Source of the DNA: Gonocerus acuteangulatus
Lineage: Eukaryota > Arthropoda > Insecta > Hemiptera > Coreidae
DNA length: 64,000 nt
Reading direction: 5' to 3'
Assembly: GCA_946811695.1 (NCBI GenBank)
Contig: OX328126.1
Coordinates: 7,888,197 to 7,952,196, forward strand
Shown: positions 31,754 to 42,281 of the stretch, one piece after another
Layout of the letters: each line of letters starts with the position of its first letter
How positions within the stretch are numbered: position 1 is the first letter of the stretch
Made by a program: the position numbers and the translations under genes
The notes under the pieces: generated by a model
Database searches by the model: none
The model's input: the letters and a program-made list of their open reading frames with translations, nothing else
What the model was told of the DNA's origin: nothing

Positions 31754-32840
31754 CTGTTCGCTCTCTAGGTAGAAGACGAAAGGTCCGATTTTGATGAAAT
31801 TTGGTACAAAAATCCGTCGTCCAATTTGAAAGGTCAAGTTCGTTAACCAGCAAAATCCGTCCACTGGAAGATGGCGTTTGGGGCGAAATTCGCGCAAAAA
31901 AATCTTAACGCTTACGTTTTTGAGTTCATAAGCTTGTAAGCATTCGTTTTATAGGCTTCTTGGGCTAGGAAAACGAATGAAACCATTTTCAAGGCGATAG
32001 CTTTAACCGTTTTCGAGAAAATTGGAAAAATAGTTTTTGAATACCGTTTGGGTACTTAGAATCATGGGATTCAGTTGAAACATTTTTTGCATGTTTGAAT
32101 TTCATCAAAACTAACATGTTAAACTTTTGGTTACGTTTGGATTTAAGGAAGGGTTAGAATAAAATATTTTATGAACAGACATGAAAAGTTTTGGGAACTT
32201 CGTATAATTTCATTAATATCTCGAAATCGAGATATGTGGATAGAAATTATTTCAAAGCTTTATAAATTCTCTGCAAAAAAGATTCTGAAACAATTTTTGA
32301 TTAGGTGATGTCAATCGGAGAAATAAGTGCTTAAGCTTTGAAGTAATTGATTTCGTTTATTCGAACGGTTCTTTTTGTCTGTTTTTATTCCTTGTTATTT
32401 TTTAATTGCTTATAGTTGGATAATGTATTTGACAATAAAACAGATTAGGCAAAATAAGAAAAACAATTCATTGTTAGAAATATAGAACCAAGAGAAAAAG
32501 ATTCGATGACGTCTTTTGAATTTTTCAATTTACTTCATGCTGTTGGTTTTTTTTATTTTATTTTTTAATTGATTTTATCTGTAGAATTATTACTATAGTA
32601 AAAGAACACAGGAATATGTAAAAAATGGTGATATTTTCCAATGCATTGAAACCTATGAAATGAAGTATCTGTAGAAGAGGATTCTAGGGTCTGGCGGACC
32701 CGACGAGGTAAAGTCATAAAACCCTTTGAACAAAGGCCGAGAAAAATATTATCTGTTTCTATTCTAAGCTTTTCAAATGACAATAGGGATGAGAACAGGA
32801 ACCGCGCTAAGATGATGCAGTTCCTGCGAGTCGGACTTTT
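31563..32840 (+). mobile_element. Fam-A, most complete copy
   Basis: Order of parts: left end TTAGCGCGGTTCCTCCCTCC forming a hairpin with AGGGAGGAACCCCGC; TTATAAGGTTGATACAATG; TCAGAACCCCTAGAGACCGA; a TA tract (31701-31749); TTTGTCTGTTCGCTCTCTAG; the motif CCGATTTTGATGAAATTTGG; TCGTTAACCAGCAAAATCC; CATCAAAACTAACATG; GATGTCAATCGGAGAAATAA; right end GAACCGCGCTAAGATGATG and CAGTTCCTGCGAGTCGGACT. AACCGCGCTAA is the inverse of the left TTAGCGCGGTT. There is no coding capacity. It begins inside the TA tract of the copy to its left, so TA may be the target, as in Tc1/mariner-type insertion; this is inference. Confidence 0.88.
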
Positions 32841-33145
32841 ACTGTTTTCACATTAGTTCCACCTACTTTACATTGAAAACCGGCTTCAGAGTGTCTGAAT
32901 TCAAAATCAAGATCATTTTTCAAAGGAGGATTAAATTTCAACGAAGATGTTTTAAAAATTAAATATGGCTACTTTTAAAGAAAAATAAAGGCAGAAAAGC
33001 AAAGAATAAACGAGCAATCATTTGTAGGCAACATCTGAAAACTTTTTGACATTGCCCATTCAGATACTCTAATTCTCATGAAAATACAAAACAAACATTT
33101 TTAACTGGTCAAAAAACTGAGAGAAAAATTATCATTTTATGTTAA
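32841..33145. other. No supported gene
   Basis: AT-rich; see the short coding-like fragment immediately after. Confidence 0.4.
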
Positions 33146-33316
33146 GGCAAAGAGTATATTAAAAGACAAGAAAGATTTGAAAAAGAAGCGGAGAGACTAC
33201 AAAAGTCTGTTTCGCCAGCAAAATCCACCTATTCTTCTATTAATCCACCCGATGATGACTTAAATGATGGTTCAAGTGCCAAAAGCAGTTCTGAAAATGG
33301 TTCTGATGTTGAATAA
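33146..33316 (+). other. Short coding-like fragment, unrecognised
   Basis: An open frame of 56 codons with no start, following a stop at 33143-33145. It begins GKEYIKRQERFEKEAERLQK (charged, helix-forming) and then becomes Ser/Asp-rich (PPDDDLNDGSSAKSSSENG) before TAA at 33314-33316. The composition is more protein-like than other short ORFs here. It might be a terminal exon or a retrocopy tail. I cannot name it. Confidence 0.25.
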
Positions 33317-33403
33317 TATTAACCTTCGTCCAAAAAAGATGTTTCTGAACCAATGGCTAAGAAGAGACTTTCGGTTCTTGGAGCCACTTCCAAAGACAAA
33401 ATT

Positions 33404-34462
33404 TAAAGACTTAATTTTTTATTATGGTCTTCATTATAAAATGTACTTATTTTTAACATGGTTTCTAATGTAAAATAACGAAATAAATTTAAGTTATTTT
33501 GGTAAAAATGCAGTTTCCCGCCCTCCAAACCGATTTCTTTCAAATTTTGCACAATAACGTATTTTGATGCACTAAACACGAATACGATAAAAAAAAAAAC
33601 GTCGGATTTAACTAGGAAAGAAGTTATTAAGCACTTAAGTTCATTGTTATGCAGGTTATGAGAGCTAATGTAAACAACTAAATTTGTGACGACTTTAAGG
33701 CATAAATGACGACTTTAAGGCATACATGCTATGCGTTTCCGCTCGCTACGCTCGCTCAAGAAGATAACAAAACCCCAGTCAATCCAACTCGCTAAAATTA
33801 ATAGAATATAATATTAAGCACTAAAGTTAGGAAGGTTATAAAACTAGGCGTCATCAGCGTATTTGTAAACACGCGCATGCGCAGATATGTAACATTGGGA
33901 AACAGAGAACTCTCATTTGAAATGTTCAGAAACCATTTATTCAAAGATATTGTTAATTTTAAGGGCATCCTCACCTGTCGGCACCTGTCGCTTAAGGGCA
34001 TACGTGCTATGCGTTTCCGCTACGCTCCGCTCGCTCAAGAAAATAACAAAACCCCAGTCAATCCAACTCGCTAAAATTAATAGAATTCTATTAATTTTAG
34101 CGAGTTGGATTGACTGGGGTTTTGTTATCTTCTTGAGCGAGCGGAGCGAGCGGAAACGCATAGCATGTATGCCCTTAAAGTCGTCCTAGACTTTAAGTGA
34201 CCTAGACGTTAGCTCTCATAACCTGCACAACAGTGAACTTAAGTGCTTAATAACTTCTTTCCTAGTTGAATCCGACGTTTTTTTTTTTATCGTATTCGTG
34301 TTTAGTGCATCAAAATACGTTATTGTGCAAAGTTTGAAAGAAATCGGTTTGGAGGGCTGGAAACTGCATTTTTACCGACTTAATTTTTTATTTTGGTCTT
34401 CATTATAAAATGTACTTATTTTTAACATGGTTTCTAATGTAAAATATCCAAATCAATTTAAG
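33404..34462 (+). repeat. ~90-bp direct repeats flanking a Fold-1 element
   Basis: 33404-33495 and 34374-34462 are direct copies (GACTTAATTTTTTATTWTGG, TCATTATAAAATGTACTTAT, TTTTAACATGGTTTCTAATG). They differ at only a few positions, and the Fold-1 element fills the interval between them. Confidence 0.9.
33501..34373. mobile_element. Fold-1 foldback element, 873 bp
   Basis: Ends GGTAAAAATGCAGTTTCCCG and, inverted, GGAAACTGCATTTTTACC as in the 15.6-kb copy. Arms contain GGAAAGAAGTTATTAAGCAC and its inverse, an A/T run at 33589-33598 and 34278-34289, and repeated GCTCGCTACGCTCGCTCAAG / GAGCGAGCGGAGCGAGCGGA cores near 33735, 34010 and 34135. The innermost part, AATTCTATTAATTTTAGCGA flanking 34085, is itself an exact palindrome. 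No coding capacity. Confidence 0.93.
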
Positions 34463-35094
34463 TTTTTTTTTTATCCTAGAATGTCTTGTAATTTTTTCGA
34501 AAATTGTAAAAACTTTCCATTTTCATTTTTTAAAGTAGCATTGAGCACTGCCTTCCAAATGACTTATGACCTTGAAATTTTGGCTCTTTACTTCTACTGT
34601 ATATTTGTCAAATACCACTGAATGACTGACTCACTGACCTATCATCACCCAGCCCAAACCACTCGACAGAAAATTTTGAAATTTTGCATGGACACTCCCC
34701 ATAGAACGTAGACACTCGCTAAGAAAGGATTTTTTGATATTCGAATTTTTAAGTATTTTAGAGGGGTTTAAAGTTTTAGTTGGTTTCAGCATGCACGCTG
34801 AAACGTAGCTAGGACGATAAAGAACAGCTGTTACCAAACATTATCTATTTCATAGTATTATTTTTAATTGAGGTTAATTTCAACTATGACGGAAGACCTT
34901 GAATTACTAGAAATAAACTGTGATTTTGTTTACGCCCTGGTTATCCGAGGTAATAATATCTCGAAACACTTGACACAAAAATTTGATCTTATGCACGGAA
35001 AATCCGTTTAGAATTTAATCACTCGCTAAGAAAGGTTTTTTTGATATGCAAATGTTTAAGTACTTTTAGGGGGGGGGTTGAATTATTAAGAAGT

Positions 35095-35510
35095 TCCTCA
35101 TCGGCTCAAAAATTGTCCGATTTTGATGACATTTGGTACAAAAATCTTTCTTCTCATTTGAAAGGTCAAATTCATTAACCAGCTGAATCCGTTTACGGAA
35201 ACATGGTTTTTGGAGCAAAATTTGCCCGAAAAAATCGGAACGCTTACATTTTCGAGTCCATATGCTTGCAGGTAGTCGTTATATAGGTTCCTTAACGTAG
35301 GAAAACGAATGAAACCATTTTGAAAGCGATTTCTATAACCGTTTACGAGAAAAAGTGATAGAAATACTTTTCCAAACGAATTTTCTGTTTGGGTATTCAG
35401 AAACGATGATTGGTTCACTTGAAACTTGTACCAGATAATTGGCATTCATCTAATCTAAGATATTTAAACTTTGGTATCGTTTGGAGGTAAGAAGTATATG
35501 GAAAAAAAAT
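35095..35510 (+). mobile_element. Fam-A fragment inside H2
   Basis: TCCGATTTTGATGACATTTG, AACCAGCTGAATCCG, AACGAATGAAACCATTTTG and GAGAAAAAGTGATAG follow the Fam-A order; both ends are missing. Confidence 0.7.
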
Positions 35511-35514
35511 TGTA

Positions 35515-35690
35515 TTAATGGTGATAATTGTATTAATGGGTGAGCCTAGGACCGATCTGGGACCCCAAATCCAATCCTCGAGCGATGACACTAGAAGAAA
35601 AAATCTTTCGTGCACGCTCGGGTTTTGAACCTAATCCTCCAGTTTAGTAGTCGAGTGCTCTACCACTGAGCTAACCTCACCCTCCGTGCA
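35515..35690 (-). mobile_element. SINE-A, minus strand, 3'-truncated
   Basis: CACTGAGCTAACCTCACCCT is the inverted head and CTAGAAGAAAAAATCTTTCG the middle; the terminal third is missing. Confidence 0.85.
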
Positions 35691-35808
35691 ATAATAAGCT
35701 GCACAAAATTATGCAGTAGCGTTAATTTTGATCATACCTTATTTAACGCAATACAAAAACCACTTAAAGCCGGGGTAGTGGCCGGTGAAGCACGGGTAGT
35801 CATCTAGT

Positions 35809-36239
35809 ATTTCATGAAATAGAAAAGAATTGGGGGGTCCCTTGGCTTTTACATTCAACTTGAGTTTTTACCATTAAATCTTGGACCACCCTACCCTTCC
35901 CCCTCGTAATGGGAACATACATACCTACATATAATCAAAGCACCGATTGACGTTACTGTTTGGCTGACTTTGACGTTTTCATGAACACCATGATATTTTA
36001 TTAATACGACGGTTAAAAACCCGTTCTTCGGGTTACTGGCATTAGTCACCGTTTCTGACCATGACCGAATTGTCACCAGTACTGACCAATACAGTTATTT
36101 AGGGAAATCATGTAAATGAATTCATTTTTATTCCTTTCTGTTTGAAAGTGATAACTATTAGCTTATAATTAATATTTTATTAGAACAATTTAACGTATTA
36201 ATTAGATAATAGATGATGCTAAATTCTTTTTTTTTACAA
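35809..36239. other. No supported gene
   Basis: Nothing recognised. Confidence 0.45.
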
Positions 36240-36820
36240 AATTAATAAAAATACTTAAAAAATAAGAGACACATTTGTTTTCTAAACGGGTATAATAATA
36301 TGAAACATGGTAAGATGACGCAGTTCCAGAGAGGCGGATTTTTTTAAAATTAAATTTATTTTAAAAAAAATAAGGAAATCAGTTTATCAAACAAGACAAA
36401 AAATGAACTTTTTTTGAATGCACATTGCCAGGGAATAAAGAATTATCACACCACCAAAAATAAAAGACCCATTTGTTCTTAAAAAGGTCATAATTATATG
36501 GAAAAAAACTCTAGGACGACGCAGTTCCAGTGAGTAGTATATTGTTGTCACATAAGGTCAGTCAATTTCTCCAAATAGGGTTTTTGAAAAAAAATCGTCA
36601 TAATTTGTGTAGGTGATATTCCTCTGTAATGGTTTGTCGTATTTATCAAAGGAGACAAAAAGGAAATTTTACTTAACGGACATTGCCTGGTAATAAAGAG
36701 ACCCACCAAACCACCAAATGAAAGAGACCCTTTTGTCTTTAAAAAGGTTACAATCATTTGGAAATACTCCAGGATGACGCAGTTCCAGTGAATCGCATAT
36801 TGTTGTCAATTAACAGTATA

Positions 36821-37181
36821 AAAAAAAAAAAAAAAATCAGTCCCGTAACAGGCCACAAGGGCCCAGAGGGGCAGATACTGTAGAGGTATCTGATTCTTGA
36901 CCATACGGCACACTAGGGAGATAGTGTGGTCAATACTATGCTCCGGCCGCCTCATTTTCCCCTTGGCTGCTTCGACTGCTAGAGTCATTAGCACCCAAGG
37001 TACCCATTATTAATTAAATTAATTAAAGGCTGGGTGAGCCTAGGGGACGATGTGGGACCCCAAATCCAACCCTCGAACGGCAGCACTAGAAGAAAAAATC
37101 TTTAGTGCGCGCCCGGGTTTTGAACCTGGTCCTCCAGTTCATTAGTCGAGCGCTCTACCAATGAGCTAACCTCGCCCCCCC
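36821..37181 (-). mobile_element. SINE-A, full length, in Sat-S
   Basis: Inverted head CCAATGAGCTAACCTCGCCC at the right; family tail with AATCAGTCCCGTAACAGGCC at the left, preceded by an A run. The exact 14-bp duplication CAATTAACAGTATA at 36807-36820 and 37182-37195 sets the borders. Confidence 0.96.
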
Positions 37182-37285
37182 CAATTAACAGTATATGATT
37201 CTAAAAAAGAGTTTTTGAAACAATTTAGCCATAATTTGTGTAAGAGATATTTCTCCATAATTGTTGTAGTATGTATTAATCGAGA

Positions 37286-37436
37286 TGGGTTTTTTATATT
37301 TTTTCCCAAAGTTTCAACAGTACATAAGATCATTGTGTATGTAGTTGGACAATAATGACATGTAAAATATACAATAACATATAAGACTAAATGTAAATAT
37401 TCTATATTCACTTTGTAAATAAAAAATTTCTTCTTC
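37286..37436. mobile_element. 151-bp insertion in Sat-S, 8-bp TSD
   Basis: Flanked by the exact 8-bp repeat AATCGAGA (37278-37285, 37437-37444). Satellite sequence resumes on both sides. The insert is AT-rich with no clear inverted ends, so its class is unknown. Confidence 0.65.
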
Positions 37437-37844
37437 AATCGAGACAGGAAGGATATTTTTTGAACGGGTATTGACACCGCGAAAGGAAGAAACCCATTTT
37501 TTTTTAAAAGGTTATAATTATACGGAAGAAGTCTACCATAACGCAGTTACAGTGAGTCATACATTGTTGTCAATTAACAGTATATGTTTCCGAAAAAGAG
37601 TTTTTGAAACAATTTAGCCATTATTAGTGCAAGTGATATTTCTCTATTATTGTTGTAATATTTATTAATCAAGACAGAAAGGACATTTTTTGAATGGATT
37701 TTGACACCGCCAAAAGAAAGAGACCCATTTGTTTCTAAAAAGACTGTAATTATATGGAAAAACTCTAGGATGACGCAGTTCTAGTGAGTCGTATATTGTT
37801 GTCACATAAGGTCAGTCAATTTCTCCAAAAAATAGTTCTTGAAA

Positions 37845-37884
37845 CTCGGTGCTCATGGCCTTAGTAGTCGATGCACCCAAAAAA
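37845..37884 (+). mobile_element. SINE-B, 3' fragment, tail split by Fam-D
   Basis: CTCGGTGCTCATGGCC and GTCGATGCACCC match the SINE-B 3' end, followed by seven A. The 18-bp repeat AAAAAATAGTTCTTGAAA at 37827-37844 and again at 39165-39182 shows that the SINE fragment was inserted first and Fam-D later entered its A tail. Confidence 0.75.
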
Positions 37885-38931
37885 AGTCCGTCACGCAGGA
37901 GCTGCATAACTAATCACTTTCCTCAGAATTTGGGTAGTGTAGACTGCTTTCCAGAACAATTTGCTTAAAATATCCTTCATAAATAAAATAAAAACATGAA
38001 TAGTTCTCTTTTAAATTTGTAATGAGTAACTGATCAATTATTAATTTGCTTTCAGAGTTATGTTGACACATGGTACCTACTACGCTACGTAATAAATACA
38101 AAAAAACCTCATATTATCGTATTTTGATCTAACGCAGGAGCAGGATACAGTCCCTCTAGATACAAAGCGCTCCTTGCGGCGGCTTTGTGAACCTACTTCT
38201 GGCGGGCTTTTCTATTGAAATATATTACAAAGTAAACCCCCGCTTTCCGATTGACCGATTCAGCTCATTTTTACAACACTTCTTTCTCATGAGTTACCCA
38301 CGACGTATACCGCGTTTCGTTTCAATACAGCAGAAATTACGACCGGTATGAGTATATTAGGAATTTGGGTCCGGAGTAAACCTCCCCTTCTAATGAACCG
38401 ATTTAGTTTATTTTTACAAAACATATTTACCTGTAGATTACCACTACGAATACCAAGTTTCGTCGAAATATACCAAACAACACGGCTGGTAGTGGCGAAT
38501 TGGTATTGTGGGTCCGGAGTAAACCCCCCTCCTAATAAACCGATTTAGTGTATTTTTACAACACATATTTACCTGTGGATTACCACTACGAATACCGAGT
38601 TTCGTCGAAATATACCAAAAATCACGGCTGGTAGTGGGGAATTGGTATTGTGGGTCCGGAGTAAACCCCCCCTCGTAATGAATCGATTTAGTTCATTTTT
38701 ATATCTCACTTTTCTCTCTATATTACCACTACGAATACCAAGTTTCGTTGAAATATAACAAATATTACGGCTGACATGGTCAAATTAGTGTTTTGGGTTC
38801 GGGGTAAACCCCCCCTTCCGGTGGACCGACTTTGGTGGTTAACGAACTCGTTCAATCGTTTGCTAATTGAATGCTATATACCAAGTTTCGTGAGGAAAAA
38901 ACAAAAACTCTGGCCGCTATCGTGTTAACAG

Positions 38932-39018
<87 letters not shown>

Positions 39019-39150
39019 TATATATATAAATTTTAACGGGGGTCATTTTCGGTGTCTACTAGGTAGGATCGATAAAGATTTGAAGACATTTTTCAAAAAT
39101 TCCGTCATCAGTCCAAACTCAATAGCTACTTTCCTTCGGAGGAAAGTGCT
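37885..39150 (+). mobile_element. Fam-D element with internal ~150-bp repeats and TA tract
   Basis: Starts GTCCGTCACGCAGGAGCTGC and ends TTCCTTCGGAGGAAAGTGCT. Inside are four to five degenerate ~150-bp units, each with GGTCCGGAGTAAACC, ACCGATTTAGT, TACCACTACGAATACC and AAGTTTCGTCGAAATATA. TA tracts occupy 38938-39025. AAAAAAAG borders both sides, possibly an 8-bp duplication within the A tail. An inverted second copy is at 42928-43984. No coding capacity. Confidence 0.82.
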
Positions 39151-39705
39151 AAAAAAAGAAAAAAAAAAAATAGTTCTTGAAAAAATGTTGCCATCATTTG
39201 CGTAAGTCGTATTCCTCTGTAATTGTTTCTCGTATTTATCAAAAAAGACAGAAAGGAAATTTTTTTGAACAGACATTTTCTGGTAATAAAGAATTACCAA
39301 ACCACCAAAATAAAGGGACCCATTTGTTTTTAAGAAGATTAAAATCATATGGAAAAACTCTAGGATGACGAAGTTCAAGTTTGTTTCCTAAAAAGAGTTT
39401 TTGCAACAATTTTGCCATAATTTGTGTAAGCGATATTTCTCTATAATTGTTGTGGTCTTTATCAAACGAGACAAAAAGGAGAATTTTTCGAACGGACGCC
39501 GACATGTAAAAAAGAATTATGAGCCCACTCGAAATAAGAGTCCCAATTCCTTTTTTTAAACTGGGTATAATTTGTGCTATTAATGATATTTAAGTTCGTA
39601 GATAAGAGATCGAGAGAGCGTAGACGGCGAGGGATTGGAGGGCTGTGATTGGTTGATGCTAGTAGCCAATGAGAAGAGCCCCCTAGAGGACCACACGCCA
39701 CGATA

Positions 39706-40155
39706 ATGAAGCGAACAACACGTCTTCCACGCCGCATCATAGAGATTAGTGTAGGACCGGTCTCCGTTGGAGCTGCGTCCGGTCACTCTCCAGAGCGGCG
39801 GGGTCGTTTAGGGCAGCAAAATCATACATTAATGATTGGATTGCGTCATCTGGCACGTTTCCCTTGCGCTTGTCGAAGATTTTTAGCGCATTCTAGGGAG
39901 GAAACCCAAAAATCAGGTTGACCTCATGAGACAATCTGGAAGTGCAGAAATTAGTATAGGACCGGTCTCCGTTGGATCTGCGTCCGGTCACTCTCGACAG
40001 CGGTGGGGTCGTTTAGAGCAGCAAAATCGTACATTAATAATTGGACTGCGTGATCTGGCACGTTTCCGTTCCGTTTGTCGAAGATTTTTAGCGCATTCTA
40101 GGGAGGAAACCCAAAAGTCAGGTTTACCTCATAATACAATCTGTAAATGCAGAAC
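39706..40155 (+). repeat. Tandem duplication of a ~205-bp unit
   Basis: Two direct copies (39743-39947 and 39948-40155): TAGGACCGGTCTCCGTTGGA, GTCACTCTC, GCACGTTTCC, GTCGAAGATTTTTAGCGCAT, TCTAGGGAGGAAACCCAAAA. The last part resembles the Fam-A 5' hairpin and its following GGTTGACCTCATGAGACAAT. The ORFs through it show no known domain. Confidence 0.88.
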
Positions 40156-40231
40156 ATTTCATTTTTCGGAACCTATAGATCACGACAATAACAGGTATAC
40201 ATTTGTCTGTACGCTCTCCAGCTTCCTCAAA
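40156..40231 (+). mobile_element. Fam-A 5' fragment
   Basis: CGGAACCTATAGATCACGAC, CAGGTATACATTTGTCTG and TACGCTCTCCAG correspond to the Fam-A segment around the TA tract, here without a TA expansion. Confidence 0.55.
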
Positions 40232-40410
40232 AATGGACCCATCCACAAATTATACAAGGACAAAAGAAGTGGTCTTAACCCGAATGAGAATCGGCCATAC
40301 AAACCTCACCCATTACTTCCACATGACAAAGGACTCTCCACCGATTTGTAACTTATGCAATGTGCTCCTCATTGTGAAGCGCATCTTGGGTCTATTTCAG
40401 AAAAGGGGTG
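40232..40410 (+). pseudogene. LINE C-terminal fragment (Jockey/I-type)
   Basis: Frame through about 40232-40410 reads TKEVVLTRMRIGHTNLTHYF then DSPPICNLCNVLLIVKRIL. The EVVLTRLRIGHT-LTH block followed by C-x2-C and a hydrophobic HIL-like end is the conserved tail of many Jockey/I-type LINE ORF2 proteins. Upstream RT and downstream 3' end are missing. Confidence 0.75.
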
Positions 40411-40479
40411 CCAGTGATTTTGTTTGATAACTGTTATATATTAACGAAAATACATTTTAGAAAACATATTTTGTTAATA

Positions 40480-40830
40480 CTGAAGTTTAGCCTCCTCCGA
40501 ACCGATTATTTTAAAATTTTGCACTATAACCTATTTTGATGCACTAAACACGAATCCGTTAAACAAGGGGGGGGGGAGCAATAAAGCTGACGAAAACAAC
40601 GTATTTGTAAACATGCGCATGCGCAGGTATGGAAAAGTCCTTAATAAAGAAGACTTAATGAAATTTACTACCTACCCAGTATTTAAATTTTTTTTTCGCT
40701 CCCGAAAAGTACTAGATAACAAAAATCCCTTAATAATGACCTAATAAAAATTAGCTAATGCCTTTCTTCTATTATATTTATTATGGGCATACATGCTATG
40801 CGTTTCCGCTCCCTACGCTGACAAATTCTA
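40480..40830. mobile_element. Fold-1 fragment, one arm and core
   Basis: CTGAAGTTTAGCCTCCTCCG matches the inner arm of the hAT foldback. GTAAACATGCGCATGCGCAG and ATGCTATGCGTTTCCGCTC follow the Fold-1 order. The opposite arm is missing. Confidence 0.7.
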
Positions 40831-40954
40831 TTTTCGCATTCCCAAAGGTCAACCATCTCCTATAAACAAAAATTGTTGTAATAATTTGTCTCATTTCCTT
40901 TTATGGTGTACGTGACGCAAATGTCCGAATTACAAAGAAACGTAGTCATTGCGA

Positions 40955-41155
40955 CTATTTTAAGACATCCTTCGCATAAAAGGGTTTCCAGCTGCTCTTA
41001 AGACATCCTTCGCATAAAAGGGTTTCCAGCTGCTCTTAAGACATCCTTCGCATAAAAGGGTTTCCAGCTACTCTTAAGACATCCTTCGCATAAAAGGGTT
41101 TCCAGCTGCTCTTAAGACATCCTTCGCATAAAAGGGTTTCCAGCTACTCTTAAGA
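40955..41155. repeat. 38-bp minisatellite
   Basis: Five copies of AAGACATCCTTCGCATAAAA followed by GGGTTTCCAGCTRCTCTT, nearly identical (G/A at one site alternating). Confidence 0.96.
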
Positions 41156-41573
41156 TATCGTGGTAATTACTGAAACGCAATATGTCCAAGATATTCCAGT
41201 TTAAACATTAAACGTTTTAAAATATTATATCACAAAAATTATTCGTCATTATCAATTATTTAGACCATGATCTATTAATAACGACCTCATATACCGGAGA
41301 AAGAGACGGGAGACTACGCCGACCGAGACATGATTCGTTGTAAAAGACCGGCCTCCATTCTGGGCGGGCACGGCCATCATGATACAAGGAGAAGATGATG
41401 TATCGAGATGAATATCGATATATCGGAATATATCGGAGTAGATGGATGGTGAAGGTGTGGGAACGGGGCGACGGTTCCCGTGGGAGCCTCAAATACCTCT
41501 TGTCAAACCCCTAATTCTCCCTGGCTCACTAGGCCCTCTTCCTTATCTCTCTCTATCGGCGAGTCATTCTACC
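41156..41573. other. No supported gene
   Basis: Unique sequence. A 78-codon minus-strand ORF at 41256-41492 has no recognised domain. Confidence 0.45.
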
Positions 41574-41574
41574 T

Positions 41575-41620
<46 letters not shown>

Positions 41621-41640
41621 CTCTCTCCCTCCCCCCCCTT
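41574..41640. repeat. (TC)n microsatellite with C run
   Basis: About 25 TC units, then CCCTCCCCCCCC. Confidence 0.96.
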
Positions 41641-42281
41641 TAGAATCCATTTTACCTTTAACCCTGGATTGACACAATATATACAATAATTGATACAACA
41701 ACAATGTTCAGAAAAGGAACGTCAAGAAATAAATGCAAACAGTAATGAATCTGTAGAATATTTATTAAAATTTTCAAAATAGCTAGGAAATGCTACAACT
41801 CAATATTGTTCATACACCAAATAATTTTTCTAAAAAAATATTACTAAACTGAAAACATTTTTCAAGAACAATAAACTAGAATGATCAAAAGCTATTAAAA
41901 ATAGGAACTTTAGAAAAATACAATTTTCTATCCAATTGATTCTTAATAACATTTAACACATTTGTGTTTCCGTGTTCCTGTCATCCTTTCTCTCACAAAA
42001 TGAACATCTCACGGGTGTGTCCAAGACAACGAAAGATGTTGAAGGTCCATCAGGAGTTGATTCATCTCCCGAAACAACAAGCATCAGAGTCTTCAGTGGT
42101 TTTGGTATGTTCTCCAGTTGGGCACTAACTGCCACCTGAGTTTTCACCAGTTGGTAGCCCAAATCAAAGAGAAAATCTTTTCTGGCAGTTTTAGGCCATT
42201 TTGTAACTTGAAAAGTCGTTACATAAAAGTGACCGACCCGTGAAGATTTATCGGATGAGCGCCGTCTTTTATAATCTCCAT
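41641..42281. other. No supported gene
   Basis: AT-rich to 41940. A 69-codon minus-strand ORF at 41953-42162 has no recognised domain. Confidence 0.4.

Larger units (their letters stand above)
34593..35807 (+). mobile_element. Helitron, non-autonomous (H2), with insertions
   Basis: 5' end TCTACTGTATATTTGTCAAA matches H3 at 50940; 3' end AAGCACGGGTAGTCATCTAG followed by T. Shared body: CCCAAACCACTCGACAGAAA, GACCTTGAATTACTAGAAAT. It is interrupted by a Fam-A fragment (35095-35510) and a minus-strand SINE-A (35515-35690). No Rep/helicase. Confidence 0.85.
36240..39577 (+). repeat. Sat-S: degenerate ~230-260-bp tandem satellite with insertions
   Basis: The motif GATGACGCAGTTCCAGTGAG recurs at about 36311, 36512, 36773, 37533, 37770 and 39362. 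Between occurrences the order is constant: TATTGTTGTCA, TCTCCAAAAAGAGTTTTTGAA, CCATAATTTGTGTAAG, TTTATCAAA-GAGACA, ACCACCAAA, GAGACCCATTTGTTTTT, ATATGGAAAAACTCTAGG. When the four inserts are removed the spacing returns to 200-260 bp. Copies are about 75-85% alike by eye. Overlapping ORFs here are accidental. Confidence 0.85.
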
